Below, piece by piece: positions 19,785 through 31,900 of a DNA stretch of 64,000 bases. A model generated the notes under the pieces. That model made no database searches. It had not been told where the DNA came from and saw nothing but the letters and a program-made list of their open reading frames with translations. Numbering within the stretch: the stretch's first letter is position 1; each line of letters starts with the position of its first letter. The stretch comes from Ilyonectria destructans (Eukaryota > Ascomycota > Sordariomycetes > Hypocreales > Nectriaceae). Location of the stretch: positions 124,001 to 188,000 of the forward strand of contig JAHEWK010000028.1 in the NCBI GenBank assembly GCA_020740775.1, in the 5' to 3' direction. The position numbers and the translations under genes were made by a program.

Positions 19785-21480
19785 GTACAGTAGGGTGAAG
19801 AGTCTAGTGATGAAGAGGGCAGCGATGAAGAAGAGGAGGAGGAAGAAGAAGAAGAATATGATGGTGATGGCAGTGTTGACCTGCCTAAGGAAGAAACCTG
19901 TACAAAGGAGCGCGAGATTTCCTCAGTTGACGACGAACTTTCTGTGATGGCCTGTGATGACCTCCTGGAGTGGCTGTTACAACTTAGCATCACCCTCACT
20001 ACAGAGAAGTTCCACAAAGGGCAGCCCAGCTCCACACTGCTAGTATACTTCAGTGGCATTATTGGATTCTCTGCTGATCGCCAGTACTTCCAGCCGGCTT
20101 GAAGATACTGTACCAACCTATCTGGGCTCATCTACATCTAACGTCTGCTCTTTCTGGAATATGCACTTCCTCTTACACCTTACCCCGCTATCGGCCTCCA
20201 ACAGCGACCACCCACACAGCAGCTCGAGCGGCTAAACAGGATACGCGAGGCGTATATGACTTCTGGCTGTCTAAGCCCGCTCGTAGAGATGCAGAGCCTG
20301 CGGAACTTCGGTCATGTAGTTACCTAGATAGAACCACCATCCTTTTTCCTTTATGGAGTGATGATGGACAGACGGTATCTTACGGAGACTAATTTAGCCT
20401 GTTAATGTGCAGCTTCCGGCAATTATCTAACTATTTCATCACCGAGGCTGAGGAGGCGTGTGCAGGTCTCATGCTGGGACTACAACTTGACACCTAGCTC
20501 AATGCGATTAAAGATGATATGGTTAATAGAGAGGTCGGATATTCCTTCGTTTCAAATACGGAAAACGGCCTGAGTAGGATACGCGAGGACTTGCTTGTTT
20601 AGGCATGTACAGCCAAGTGCACACGCCTTTTCGGAAACGGTCAATGGAGCTGGAGCGCAGTTACGGAATATCTCAAGGCTGTAACCAGGCTTGAGGAGAT
20701 GATCCTAGGCAGCCTCTATACAGCCTGCGGACAAGCGTCGAGGCTGACCGAGCTGCTAAGCATAGGTTGCGAAAACAGCCCATCCGCCATATATAGCATT
20801 TTCGTCTGGAACGACTCTGTCGTCTACGTCCTGTAGCACTATAAAGCCAAGCGCTCCACAAACCGAGAGTTTTATGTAGTGCGATTCTTGCCTGTGAGGC
20901 TGGGTATGGTTGTTGTTAAATACCTCATATGTATACGCTGGATGGTGAGAATACTATAACAGGAGCATGCCCACGGTTGGTAGCCGGAATCCGATTTATC
21001 TGCAAGGTACATACTTTTCCAAACCCATGGGAAGGCATAGACGCCTTCTCGTCTTACAGCAGTCCTCAGGAACGTAACCGCCAAAGTCTGGCAGTAAGAG
21101 ATCAATGCTCAGACGTATAGGCAGCTGGCTATTGGGATCACTGAGAAGCATGTCCGCGAAGTCCATTCGTCCTTCAATCGCTATGATGACTGTAGTGCTG
21201 AAGCAGACCTCAATGTCACCTTTGCTTGGCAGAGCGGTCACCGCCCGCTGCAGCGTGGGGTTGTCTATGGGCTTGACGGCGCGTTCCCACATCGGCTGCA
21301 GCCATCGCTTCTGCGAGCCTATGAATGGGCATCGACTCGGTAGCATGAATTCATTGGACAGGCCAGTAAGAAAGTGGTAACCAACATGAAGCAATCGAAC
21401 ACTAAGCCTACCATATATCTAATAACACCGGGAAGGAAAAGAGATGCAGATATAATAACAGTCAATAGCAAAATACGAAT
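19785..21480 (+). pseudogene. decayed gene with tyrosine-recombinase-like C-terminal part
   Basis: The plus strand carries the downstream part of the same family as the minus-strand remnant at 17761-19467. It starts in an acidic tract (DEEGSDEEEEE), then GQPSSTLLVYFSGIIGFSAD, WSDDGQTVSYGD, YKAKRSTNREFYVVRFLP, RQLAIGITEKHVREVH and FAWQSGHRPLQRGVVYGLDG. It closes with RLQPSLLRAYEWASTR. Many in-frame stops and frame changes occur, so the gene is dead. The R...HR...R...Y pattern in the last third resembles a tyrosine recombinase active site; that reading is inference. No N-terminal zinc-finger portion precedes it. Confidence 0.6.
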
Positions 21481-21791
21481 CTCGGTATTGACAGTTTCCT
21501 ATGTCGTGGGTGAGTTGGAGCTGTTACTGATATAACATGAGCAATGCCTGAGTAGTGCCTCGGCGATAGCGGACGGTTTTGAGTCCCCCCAAGTCGTGTA
21601 AGGGAATATCACATAAATAGACAAGCTAGCTAGATACAGTAGAAAAGGCACCAATCTCTCAATTGCAAGACTGAAGCTTGAAGAGGCTTCAAGCGAAATA
21701 CTAGCAAATCACTGTAGAGAAGGAGGCGGGCCGCAGGAGTCATGTGACACGCTCCCAAGCCCTTGGTTGGGTCCCCCAGTACAATAATACA
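21481..21791. other. intergenic, nothing recognised
   Basis: AT-rich sequence between the plus-strand pseudogene and the 3' end of the minus-strand gene. No reading frame or repeat is supported. Confidence 0.4.
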
Positions 21792-24148
21792 TTATGTAAT
21801 AATAATAACGCGGTTCCTGAACTTTTTCGCTGCAAAGGCAGCCCAGATGTCATCCGTAGCAATGCTAACGTCTTGCCCGGCTCCACCATAGAAGCCTGCA
21901 GCAGCATATCGCAACGCTGGGCATCCCTTGGACTGTACCACGCCAGTCGAGGCTCCGGGGACCACTACCAAAGGTCTCCTGGCTACACCCTGCTTCCAGT
22001 CTTCGTCTGTCGTCTCAAAGCCATAGACTTTTCCCTGGTCAACGTGCCCATCAGAATGTTTCTTTTGGCAGTAAGCCACGCTTAGAAACATGGCATCGGC
22101 AGCCACTGGACTAAACCAACCGACCAAGCGTCCCTCACAGCGAGCCGCCATGACAACGCCGGAACCACCATCTCGAAAAGCCTTGCCCATGCTAGAGTGT
22201 ACCGACCACTGCTTGTTTGTTCCACGGGGACGAATATTCCGGATCTCGTTGGTAGAGACGAAAGAAATACCGGATCCGGAACCCGCATAGAGCTCACCAT
22301 CTTCATTAGGTAGAAGTTGCACAACAGGCAGATTGAGTAAGCCAAATCGTGCTAACTCCTGCGGCTCGTCTGACGTCCGAAGAAGAGGCAGTGTCACGAT
22401 TGAGATGGAACCCAAGATGCCGACCAGGTTGATTCGGGAAGTTCCCGGGAAGTACATCTTGTTCCGCCCACCGTACATGGTAGCGAGCATGTACAGAACG
22501 TGTGTCCGGCCCACCTTCCTGCGGCGGCGTAGCTCTTGGCCGAATTGCGAACACATGGTCAGGAATGTCGTACTGCCATCGCCCCAAAGTCCAGAGTAGT
22601 AGGTTGTTTCGCCTGTAACGAAATCATCACAGATCAAAGGCTCCAACAGTTTGTAATAGAATCCAAATATTAAGGCTTGGTAACATAGCCACAGATTCTT
22701 GTCGTCCTCTGTTGGAACCAGCATCTCATGCTTGGTCTTGAGATTGTCGAGACTGACGATCGTCTCCAGGAACTCTATTTGTTGCGGCGTCAGCCCTTTC
22801 GTTAGGTCCTCGATGGCACTAAGAATGCTCTGAGAAGATCGGGGCAATGCCTTGGCCGCCAGTGCGGCGAGGTAGGGCTCGAAGTCTTCGATTTCGGGAT
22901 CTCCGTCGCCTCCTAGAGAGTAGTGCACCTCCTGCTCGATGCTGTATGGAAATTCTGCAGCAGCAACAAGAGGCATTTTCTCGGCTGCTCTACCCCCCAG
23001 CATCCACATATGCTTCATCTGATTGATGGTCGCCCTGCTTGCTCGGGTTGCCTGCACCATACTCTCAGGCTTGCCGGCGGGGTAAGACACCATCTGAGCC
23101 TGGTTGCTCACATTATTCACCCCTCGCCGAAGGCTGGTCTCTGGATCCGGCTGAGCTCCGCTGGGTTCCCACGCCGAGCCTTGCAAGGCATACACGACGC
23201 GTGTGAAAGGCCTCTAGTGAGTTGATTCAACTAACTAGTCCCTATGCTGTTTACTTTCAAGATGAAGAAAGGAAAGAATCTAAATACAAACTGGGTGCGT
23301 GAAGACGAGTTATATCTTCTTTAATATAGAAGATTCGAGAATCAACTCGATGGCGCTGTGGAGAAGAATTCGGGCTTGGCGGCAGAGCCGCCAGCCAAGT
23401 GGGCCTGACCCGTTACAACGCGTAGCTGCCCCTCAAAGGATCTTGCGCCGTCGGTGATGATGTGTATCCCACAGCTCTGAATTGAACTGGCGACGGCAAA
23501 TGTTGTTGCAGAAATGCAGGTAAAATCCGAGCCGTCGCTTCCTAGCAAGCACTCCAGGAACTTGACCATCTCTTGCTCCTCGGGTAAGTTCAATTGCGGG
23601 ATTGCATCAATGCCGGTCTTGTCTTTCCAGGCCCGTCGGAATTCACCGTGTACGTAAGTGCTCAGGCTGCGGACGATACCAAACGAGCGCCACGACTCGA
23701 CATTCATCTCTAGCAGCATACGCAGGGCACTATCGGCATCCGGGTTGTCGAGTATATGTAGAAAGACTTCGATAAGCATTTCCATAACTTTTGGCTGCGG
23801 TAGGCAGATATCCAGACCAGTAACGATGACGGCCATAAGCCATGAGAATGGCCCAAGCTCCCCATGCTGAATGTTGATTTGTTTGTTGGAAGTGCTCACT
23901 TGCTCTCCGTGGTAGAAAAATCTTGTATCAGGGAAGAGCGATTCCATGCGAGCAGGCTCAACGATTCCCTTGCGTTTTAAAAAAACATCGGCAGGCTCTC
24001 CCAGTGTTTCGAACAAATCCTCATCATTGCGTTTTGCCATTAGCCAATTCCCTATCTTTCGACCTTGCTTGTAGATAAGGGCTATATCGCCCATGGAAAC
24101 GCCTAGTTGCCAGAGGCCCTGGGCACCGACAGTTGTCGCAATAGACAT
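21792..24148 (-). pseudogene. fungal protein of unknown function, split by a solo LTR
   Basis: From ATG 24148 (protein start MSIATTVGAQGLWQLG) the minus strand is open until a 216-bp solo LTR at 23202-23417, and open again to the stop at 21792. If the LTR and one copy of the 5-bp duplication are disregarded, the two frames are in register; the uninterrupted gene would encode about 711 residues. Visible features are a hydrophobic N-terminal stretch, a segment rich in IVTGLDICLPQPKVMEM, and a C-terminal half with YMLATMYGGRNKMYFPG, WSVHSSMGKAF and GCPALRYAAAGFYGG. I do not recognise a domain. The lack of other lesions means the LTR is recent or the gene was functional until lately. Transcripts reading through the LTR would stop early. 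Confidence 0.7.
23202..23417 (-). mobile_element. solo LTR of the chromovirus family
   Basis: The 216-bp insert is flanked by the 5-bp direct repeat ACGCG (23197-23201 and 23418-23422). On the minus strand it starts TGTAACGGGTCAGGCCC and ends GGCCTTTCACA, matching the LTR at 17560-17760. A hairpin (TTGGCGGC...GCCGCCAAG) lies near the minus-strand 5' end. It marks recombination between the two LTRs of a former full element within the host gene. Confidence 0.9.
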
Positions 24149-25686
24149 GATGATGTGTAGGTAGTAATGAATTGGTCCTGACTGGACTTTGATCCTTGTT
24201 GTGGCCAGAGGTTGCCGCGACACTTGATGGTGAGCAAGTAAAACTTTTAGCAGTCAAGGTGAAGTAGCGGCGCCTGCTTATAATCATATGTCTTGGGGCG
24301 CTCTTGTCTTCGATGATGGGGGGCTCAGTGAGCTCCGGGAGCAAGGGTGAGCGTAGGGTGAGGATGGCCTACTGTACTAAGGGTCGCCTGTAATTTACTA
24401 AAATACACACTTTTCGTCCGTGCAACTTCCCCCCTGTCAGCAGTAACTTTATCAAATAATATATATCAAGGTTGGGCTTCGGGCTTCGGGTTGGGCAACA
24501 ATCTAGTCGGACATCCAAATTAAGTTATATTTAGTAATCGCGGATGCGCTGCTGCACCCGCCGGGTTTAGCGGCACGTCCATTCAGGCAAGGCGCCCTCA
24601 TTACCCGTACCCCAGAGAGTGATCCACAATAATGATCCACAACACCAAGAGCTGTCAGGCTGCAATAACGACGGAATGCCCCTCCCGGACCCATGTCCCC
24701 TCAGGATGCAAGTCGTGAACAACACAAAGAGGGTCGTTTGATCACTGACCACCGCTCGGGCCTCCCTCAAACGTACCATGATTGACTACGTGCCCCTGCA
24801 TCCTTCCAGTAAGCCACCTCAGCTCAACCAAGGCAACGTGCAGTTCGGACCCCTAAGTGCATGACTGTTTTGGTGTCGCTGCAGGTTTGAGTATTAGGCA
24901 GCACTGGGCCAATGCATTTGCGGCCACGTTGGTTGAGAAAATACCGCATCTTGCCGGTTTATCCGCCTTGGCTGCTGCCGGTAGACAAGCAACTTATGGT
25001 TCTTCGTATTGTATGAGGCAGGACAGGAAGTTTCAGTCACAGACAACACCTACAATAAAGCAACATATTTTGTTCTTTTGGGCGAAGAGATAACGCAGAT
25101 TATCTAGTCGGCTCTAAACGATCTGCGCGGGGCATTCCTCGCAGCGTTGGCGCCCCGATGCCCGGCTGTCTGGTAGGCAGGTGGAGTCCGTTGAATTGAT
25201 CCTTGTATTTACGCGATGGCGCGTCTACGTCCTCCCCGGGAGAAGTACATCCTCTGTCCCTGGTCAACAGGCACGGGTTCTGTTTTTGGGCAGTCCCCCC
25301 GGTCCAAGGTGCACATCCGCGCAATTGACTTGACTCCTGGTGGCGACGAGACCCCGCTTTGCCTTCTGCCAGCTTACGGGCTGTCCAGTTCGGCGTAAAG
25401 CCCGTGGTAACTCCATTCCACTCCAAAGCTTCTCGCCGCTTGGCGAGGATGGTGAGCAAACTCCGGATGCCCCTGCAGGAACGTCTCCACACCGGCGGCC
25501 GATGACAGGAAAAACCCATCCTGGTCATGGGCTTTAGTCCTCGTCGATCCAGGCGAGCCCTCCGACGTGTGAGCGGAAGGTCGTAGCCAGGTGTGCAGGG
25601 TGTTCTTTTTTTGCTGCTGGGAGGATGATGATGATTGATCCCCGGATTGGCGTGGTCGTTGCGGCGTTTGGGTCTGCGGCGGCCTA
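24149..25686. other. no supported gene
   Basis: This is the upstream region of the minus-strand gene ending at 21792, followed by GC-rich sequence with only proline/arginine-rich open frames that look accidental. A GGGCTTCGGGCTTCGGGTTGGG-type low-complexity run lies near 24476-24496. Confidence 0.4.
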
Positions 25687-26060
25687 TCAGAGGCGTGAGA
25701 AGCACGAGCCGAAGCGGCAGATCGAGGGCTCCATCCCGTCGGGTCGTCCTGTAGTCTCGCCGTGCTTGAGGGTCGTGGTGGGTTGGTCGCGTATGGTGAA
25801 CCGGGTTAGTGCTTCAGTCGCGCTAATAATGGAACATGAAATACTCGTCAAACCATTCTTGCCTCTTGTTGTCTCCAGATCCGGCGTGATGAGCAGTTGC
25901 TGGACTGTGTCAACAAGGGTCTGTAATTCTTCATCCCGAGTGTCGAATTGTGACGGGCTGATTTGGCCTTCGACGAGTGCTGCGTCGGCCTCGTCGCATC
26001 CTTCTGACACAAGCTCGAGCTGGGCCTGAGAGTCTTCGAAAAGCGGGTGTGTTCTTGCGC
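25687..26060 (-). pseudogene. possible coding remnant, unknown
   Basis: The minus strand reads as a protein-like segment with EDSQAQLELVSEGCDEADAA and ELQTLVDTVQQLLITPDLE, balanced in composition unlike its neighbours. No start codon, intron or domain can be assigned, and the frame drifts into low-complexity sequence on the left. It may be a fragment of a longer decayed gene. Confidence 0.25.
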
Positions 26061-26302
26061 ATCGGCCGGGTTCGGAAGGTTAGTCCGTGAGTTCTCGTCG
26101 TGAATCCAGACTGCTGCTTGTTGAAATGAGAAGATTCGGGTTGCTTGATTCGTCCTAAATGAACAGTAGGAGAACTACTATTTATGTACAGGCACGATCT
26201 CTGTGGAATGTTCCACCTTCTTCCACACCTTGCCACCGACTTGGTCGCCTCACATTTGTGATCTCCAACAAGCAACATCGCAGTTTCCGTGAACTCCTCC
26301 CA

Positions 26303-26775
26303 ACAGCCCTCTGCAGAAGCCAACCGATGCTAAGAATCCAGTCACGTTCAATAAAAGTCTTGGCCTCAATGGGAAGGATGCGGAATCATCACTTGCGGAG
26401 CGACTCTTGATAGTACTGGAAAAGCTCGTTGATGAAAGACCTACATCCGATAGCTTGTCCTCTGGTGACAAAGCTCCAACCGAGGCGAAAGAGCCACAGG
26501 CAGACCGAACATCTAAGCTGGCATATAAGAGTGTAGAGGAAGCGTACGATAATCTATCGCATTTAGCAGTCAAGGCAAATGCTGATCCGGCCTGCCTAAT
26601 AGAGATGCCGGCCGTGCCGTCTTCTAGGATCTTCAAGATCGACATCAGGCCCGCGGGCCGCCGGCAGATCAACAAGATCTGCAGCCGGATCTGCCTGAAA
26701 CCGCAGATACAGACGATATCAACTATCTTCAAATTCCTCTATAAAAGACAGTCCTTTAGGCCGTCAATTAGTTAG
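26303..26775 (+). pseudogene. possible coding remnant, unknown
   Basis: The plus-strand frame has a protein-like stretch (NKSLGLNGKDAESSLAERLL, KLAYKSVEEAYDNLSHLAV) that is hydrophilic and probably helical. An upstream stop blocks extension; the cag at about 26315 could be a splice acceptor. No family is recognised. Confidence 0.22.
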
Positions 26776-27191
26776 AAATTAAGAGCTTCAATCACTAGTC
26801 CCTAGATCCTAGATGTGACATAATCAATATACTACTAGTTAGCCCAATTTATGTCTATGCAAAGTCAGTAAGGAAAATATCCAATTTTAGGAATATCGTT
26901 ATACTGAGAATCGTGTGCGGGGTTTAATATCCAGGCACCAGCCAGCCGCCCAACTTACCACATTCCCAGCGTGACTACATGGCTCCAACCTTGTATCGCT
27001 ACAGTATTGAAGATCGAAATCTACCCTATGTCAAGTGCCGTGCAAGTGCTGCTAAAGAACATTGCGCATTATGGCCTCCATCTCTGCGAATACTGACCAG
27101 ATGGTACCGCAGCCTGAGTCGAATGGAAGGGATAATACCAGTACATCTTCCTTGCGATCAGCTACTTACCATATGCCCACAAACTGATACT
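26776..27191. other. upstream region of the CK2-like gene
   Basis: AT-rich sequence with no supported gene. An in-frame ATG at 26979 exists, but the residues it adds do not resemble the kinase N-terminus, so this part is treated as leader or promoter. Confidence 0.4.
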
Positions 27192-28356
27192 ATGGGGATT
27201 GAAGCATGGGGTCAGATACAAAACTACGAAGTCATACAAAAGATAGGTGCGTTCTGACTGAATGCGATGGATGGCTTTATGGCTTCTGCTCGGCTAACAA
27301 GGACTAACTCCCAGGCCGTGGGAGGTGCTCTGACGTGTTCGAAGGTGTGCATATTGCTAACTACAGGCAATGTGCCATTAAGTCACTAAAGGCTGGCCAT
27401 GAGACAAGTGCGAGGCACGAGGTGAAAATACTTCAAGCCTTAGCCGGAGGAACCAATATTATTACGCTGCTCGACGCAGTATTGGATCACCAGGTACCGG
27501 CGCCGACTTCTTGTTAAGATCCTATACTTACTGATCTACTTGATTGCAGAGCGGAACGCCGTCATTGATCTTAGAGTACGTTGACAACACGGACTTTCGT
27601 TGTCTCTACCCTCGCTTCCACGACCATGACATCCGGTTTTATGTTAGGGAGCTCCTCAAGGCTCTCGAGTTTTGTCATAGTAGAGGCGTGATGCATCGAG
27701 ATGTGAGGCCTCACAATGTGATGATTGACCACGCCAAGCGAAAGGTGTGAATCGAACTCCGGCGCCAGAGACTCACGCACTTACCTCCTCTCTTATTAGC
27801 TACGTTTGATTGACTGGGGCTCAGCCGAGTTCTACCACCCTGGCACGACTTATGACGTCCGTGTGTCTCACGCTTTCAGAGCCCCAGAACTCCTCCTTCA
27901 CTTCGAGGAGTACGACTGTATCCTGGACATGTGGAGCGTCGGGACGATGTTTGCCTCCATGATCTTCAGGCGAGAGCCCTTCTTCCACGGGGTCAGTAAC
28001 TTTGACCAGCTCGACAAAATTACAAGGGTTCTCGGGACAGCAAGGCTGCTTAACTATATCGAGATGTACGACATGGACAGCTCGGATGTCAATAATCTCA
28101 GGCACCGCGAGCGAAGACCCTGGAATAGCTTTACCAACCCTGAAAACAACCACTTGGCTAACAAGGAGGCGCTCGACCTGGTGGATAAACTATTGCGATG
28201 GGACCACAAAGTCAGTAAATACTTTTACGCTCGATTGATCTTCTTGTTAATCATTGTCTCACTCAGGACCGTCTATGTGCCGAGAAAGCCCTAGAGCATC
28301 CCTACTTTCATTCACTTCCAGCTGAGAATGTATATGAAATAGATCAGGAGCAATAG
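27192..28356 (+). CDS. divergent casein kinase 2 alpha-like protein kinase
   Basis: Five exons (27192-27246, 27315-27493, 27550-27744, 27800-28210, 28267-28356) give 309 residues. All introns are GT-AG, 55-68 bp, and restore CK2 alpha homology at each join. Visible features are the glycine loop [11 protein letters not shown], the ATP lysine K41 (CAIKSL), HRDVRPHN (127-134), DWG (148-150, the CK2-specific form of DFG) and APELL. The C-terminal end is EHPYFHSLP. Two changes stand out: the catalytic-loop lysine of HRDVKPHN is arginine (R131), and the polybasic segment before the alpha-C helix is replaced by GHETSARHE. The kinase family phosphorylates acidic Ser/Thr sites in nucleus and cytoplasm. 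This looks like a paralogue with altered substrate choice or low activity. The start is the first ATG near the kinase homology; a longer start at 26979 is possible. Confidence 0.8.
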
Positions 28357-28605
28357 ATATTTAGCTCTTGTAAGAGTTATTTATAGTTGCAAATCGTCTC
28401 GCAACCTCATCCACGTGCAGTCAGGGTAGGGAATCAATCCGTCCACGTCAATATCAGGGTCTGTGGATTGAATTGACGGCCTACTCAGCAAAGTGCTCGT
28501 GGATTGATGTCCATAATATTGAACCCGTGGAAGACCCCTGTCACACTGAATAGGGTTGCCTATTAGGATAACCTGTGAAGCTATTCTCTGATCTTCTTTC
28601 AATCC
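28357..28605. other. spacer, nothing recognised
   Basis: Short spacer between the kinase gene and the hAT transposase fragment, with no supported feature. Confidence 0.4.
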
Positions 28606-28930
28606 TCACTCACATTCCTCAGAACCTGCCTGTTCAACCACCTCTTCCAACGTGGTATCGCCAAGCAGTATACTATCGACGTCTTTGATAATACCTGCGA
28701 GTAACCAAGATCGTAGCGTTTGAATCAGTCCCACTGTGTCAGCACCTAAACGGTTACGGAGAGGCGTAACCATTAATCCAGTGGCCGAAAATAGCCCCTC
28801 GCACTCCGAGCTCATGTCCGGCACTGTCATGACGCCAAGAGCCATTCGAGATAGCCTTGGGTACTCAAATCACTTGAGAATCCAATACTCGACTGGCTCG
28901 GTAACATCCCTATCGCTCCCAGATACGCTT
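28606..28930 (-). pseudogene. hAT transposase C-terminal dimerisation fragment
   Basis: On the minus strand the frame reads EYPRLSRMALGVMTVPDMSS then ECEGLFSATG, RNRLGADTV and LRSWL. This matches the conserved hAT C-terminal (dimerisation) region, whose hallmark is SxECERxFS...RNRL...LRSW. An in-frame stop lies just upstream (K*FEYP). Everything N-terminal to the region is missing, so this is a relic. It directly abuts the 5' side of the zinc-finger gene on the other strand. Confidence 0.75.
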
Positions 28931-28932
28931 GC

Positions 28933-31900
28933 TTGCCAGCTGGTGTATTCATCCGCCTGAGTAGCGACTGGTTGACTTTGACGACATCTGCCCAGGGGAA
29001 AAGAACACGATCCGGACGACGAGCTCAATCAGACAGCAACGACGAGCAATACGAAGGCCAGAGGTACAATCCACGACGGAAGACAATCATCTCCCATTCT
29101 CCTTATCTTCCTCCTCCTCCTTCTACTGCTCTTCATACTCAAAACGACGAGACCCGCCCTACCAACCCACGATTCATCGCCCATGTCATCAGGGAGCTTG
29201 TGGACGAGGACTTTGAAGACTCTTGCGAGTATTGCTTCTGTTACCTCTATGAGCCCTTCAAATACTTCAATAAACCATTCACCTCGTGTGGGAAACCTCG
29301 TGCTGAGGTATCGCATATCCTTGCGCATGCAGTCTCGGATCATGGCCTGATTAGAGGCCATCACTCGGGACGCAAAAGCCAGCGCTACCTAACCCGATGT
29401 GCAAGCCACAACGCCGAGGCTAAAGGCAAGGCCGCATGCACTCATTGCAAGGACGTTGAGCATTGGACGGAGGAAGACTTGGCAAATGAGGTGCATGCTG
29501 GCGAGTCCGTTTGCACTCGCTGCTATGCCCAGCTGCCTACAAAGGCCGATCTCTTTCGCCACCTGAATGAGCCGAATATATGCGTCTATAACGAGGACTG
29601 GGCGATGCGGAAGAAGGTGAGAATACTTTATAGCACCTTCTGTGCACCAGACCAAGTGCCAAAGTTCCAGCTTCCACCCGGCGCTGAGCTGAGAGGAGGC
29701 GGAGCCCGAAAACGAAACCTGAAAGGCAATCGGCGCCCCTCAGCACAGACATCTCTCAGCCAGAACAATATCCAGGCGACAGCCTCCGGGACTGGACTTG
29801 TTTCCACGCGACCTACTCTAAGATTACCACTTCTTCCGTCAAATTCTTCCCAGCTCCTTCCTTCTCCACAATCTCAGACTTCTCCACCCAGAGTGGTGAA
29901 TGCAGCGTTCAGCAGAGATTCCACACCGAGCTACTACCCGCCACAGCCTCCTTATGTGCCTCCACAACCCGGTCAGGGCGCCTCGTCGCAAACAACAAGA
30001 CGTATGCTGCCACCAGCTCATCCTCACCAGAACATTTCAGGGCCTTCAGATATCATCCCACCATCCGACTCAGGCTATGATTCGGTTCTGGATTCCGGGA
30101 AAATCTCACAAATTTTATATGCTGGTCGTGAAACTCGAAACTTATCAAGGGCTGCGTCGTGTACGCGAATAGAGGAACTAGAAATCGAAGCGCAGGTGAA
30201 TGATACTGCCGATACCATCGATGACTGTAATACAATCTACACTGACGACATGACAATCTCCGATGACAGGTTACAGAGCTATATGATCGCTCTGGTGGAA
30301 GACCTATCCCAGAAGATTGGAAACTTGTCTCAGAGTCCCGAAATTGTCGAAGAGCTCGTGGCAGCCCTACCAAGAACGTTAAAAGCGTTTGCTTGCAAGC
30401 TTGGCTACGGGTGTTCGTCGCAAATGCACCGAGATGTTATGGTCTTTATTCACAAATACCGAAGGTAGGTTCGTTCTAGCATGTTTGAACCGTTGCTGAC
30501 CTGATACAGGGACATCACGGAGATGTTGAGACGACAATACGCCGATGCAATGGATTCTCAGCAGATCCCCGATAGGAAACGACATCCTCTTCCCATGGAG
30601 ATCTTGAAGGGGTGGCTTGCATCAACCGGAAATTTGGAGCATGAAGTTTTGCCAGAGCAGAGTAGGGAGATGTGGCCTGAGAGTGAGGTTGAAGAGGATC
30701 ACGAGTTGAGTGTCCCTAACCTCGAAGAGTACAAGCACATGATCTGCAGTGCTCCAAGTTACGAATGGGTTCTCGGGCAACTGCGTCGCGAGGTGCTCCT
30801 ATCCAAGCCTAAAACCTCGAACGCTATGGATGACATTAGGGAAAGGGTGTTGAGGGCCGTACCTGGAACACGTCACGTCAGCAGGGACACAGCATCTCAG
30901 TCCGTCCAGGTGACTTATGCTGTTGACTGTGATATTTTGGCTTTCTTCCGCGGACAAGAATACCAAGAGCCAGCGGATGAGGCCATAGTTCGGGCTGTGA
31001 CCTTGACAGGGTCGAAAACTGATGCTCAAGCCTGCAGCTGTCGGCAGTATATGGATCAGACATGGCCCTGTACCGGTTTGCAGACACTTATGCTCATTCA
31101 AAAGATGTTCAAGAACCTAGATTACGAAGCTCAAATTTTCGGTAAGTAATCTCTCTCTCAGCTCATTGGGGAACGTACTAATGTCATCTTCCTAGTGAGT
31201 GAGCCAAGTGCCTGCAAGCTTGCGGCCTCCTTGGATGATGGTAGGCTCATGATCTGCGCTTCGGGCATCCCGGAGTTTGTTGCAGAGATAGCCGAACAGG
31301 TTGCTTGGATGGGTGCTGCTTTGCAGTTGCCTCCGTACGCGAACAACGTGGTCAGCGAATGCACCCCTTTCATTGACAATATTCGACCTGTCGGAGAGGT
31401 GCTTCATTGCGCTATTAAGTTTGACTTTCAACCTTGCCAAGATCAGCTTGGAGCTATTAATGGTCAATGCTGGCATGGTATGTTCCGTAGAGCTGTTATA
31501 GTGCGAGGGTTTCCTATTCTTCGCAGACCAGAGACGAACACAGGGCTGGAGATGCCGCTGGATCTCATGACGTTACTCACAAGGACACGATATGTCGATG
31601 AATTTGGTTTGAGGATGTATATCAAGGGGTTCTCTACAATGCTGATCCCGACCAAGCGATCTGATGGCATGATATACTGGCATCTGCTCTTCAATAAGAA
31701 CCCGGAGGAGCGAATTTCGTACTTGGAATGTCGGGCTGAACATGCGGCGGTGCAAAAGGCGGATCTCGAGATCTCACGTCACGTCTTGGGTTGGTGTTCA
31801 GATGCTGTCAACACCGTAGGTAAGTTACACAAACCAGTAGGCTGGAATCCTACCATCCAAGTCAAGTCCTAGGCTCGATATTGAAACAAGCTGATTATTT

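Noticed and set aside
24476..24496. GGGCTTCGGG-type run, also near 62390, considered as a telomere-like or mobile repeat
   Set aside because: Short, irregular and without flanking similarity.
25100..25705. A 201-codon minus-strand frame
   Set aside because: Arginine/proline-rich composition from GC-rich DNA, with no domain or splice support.
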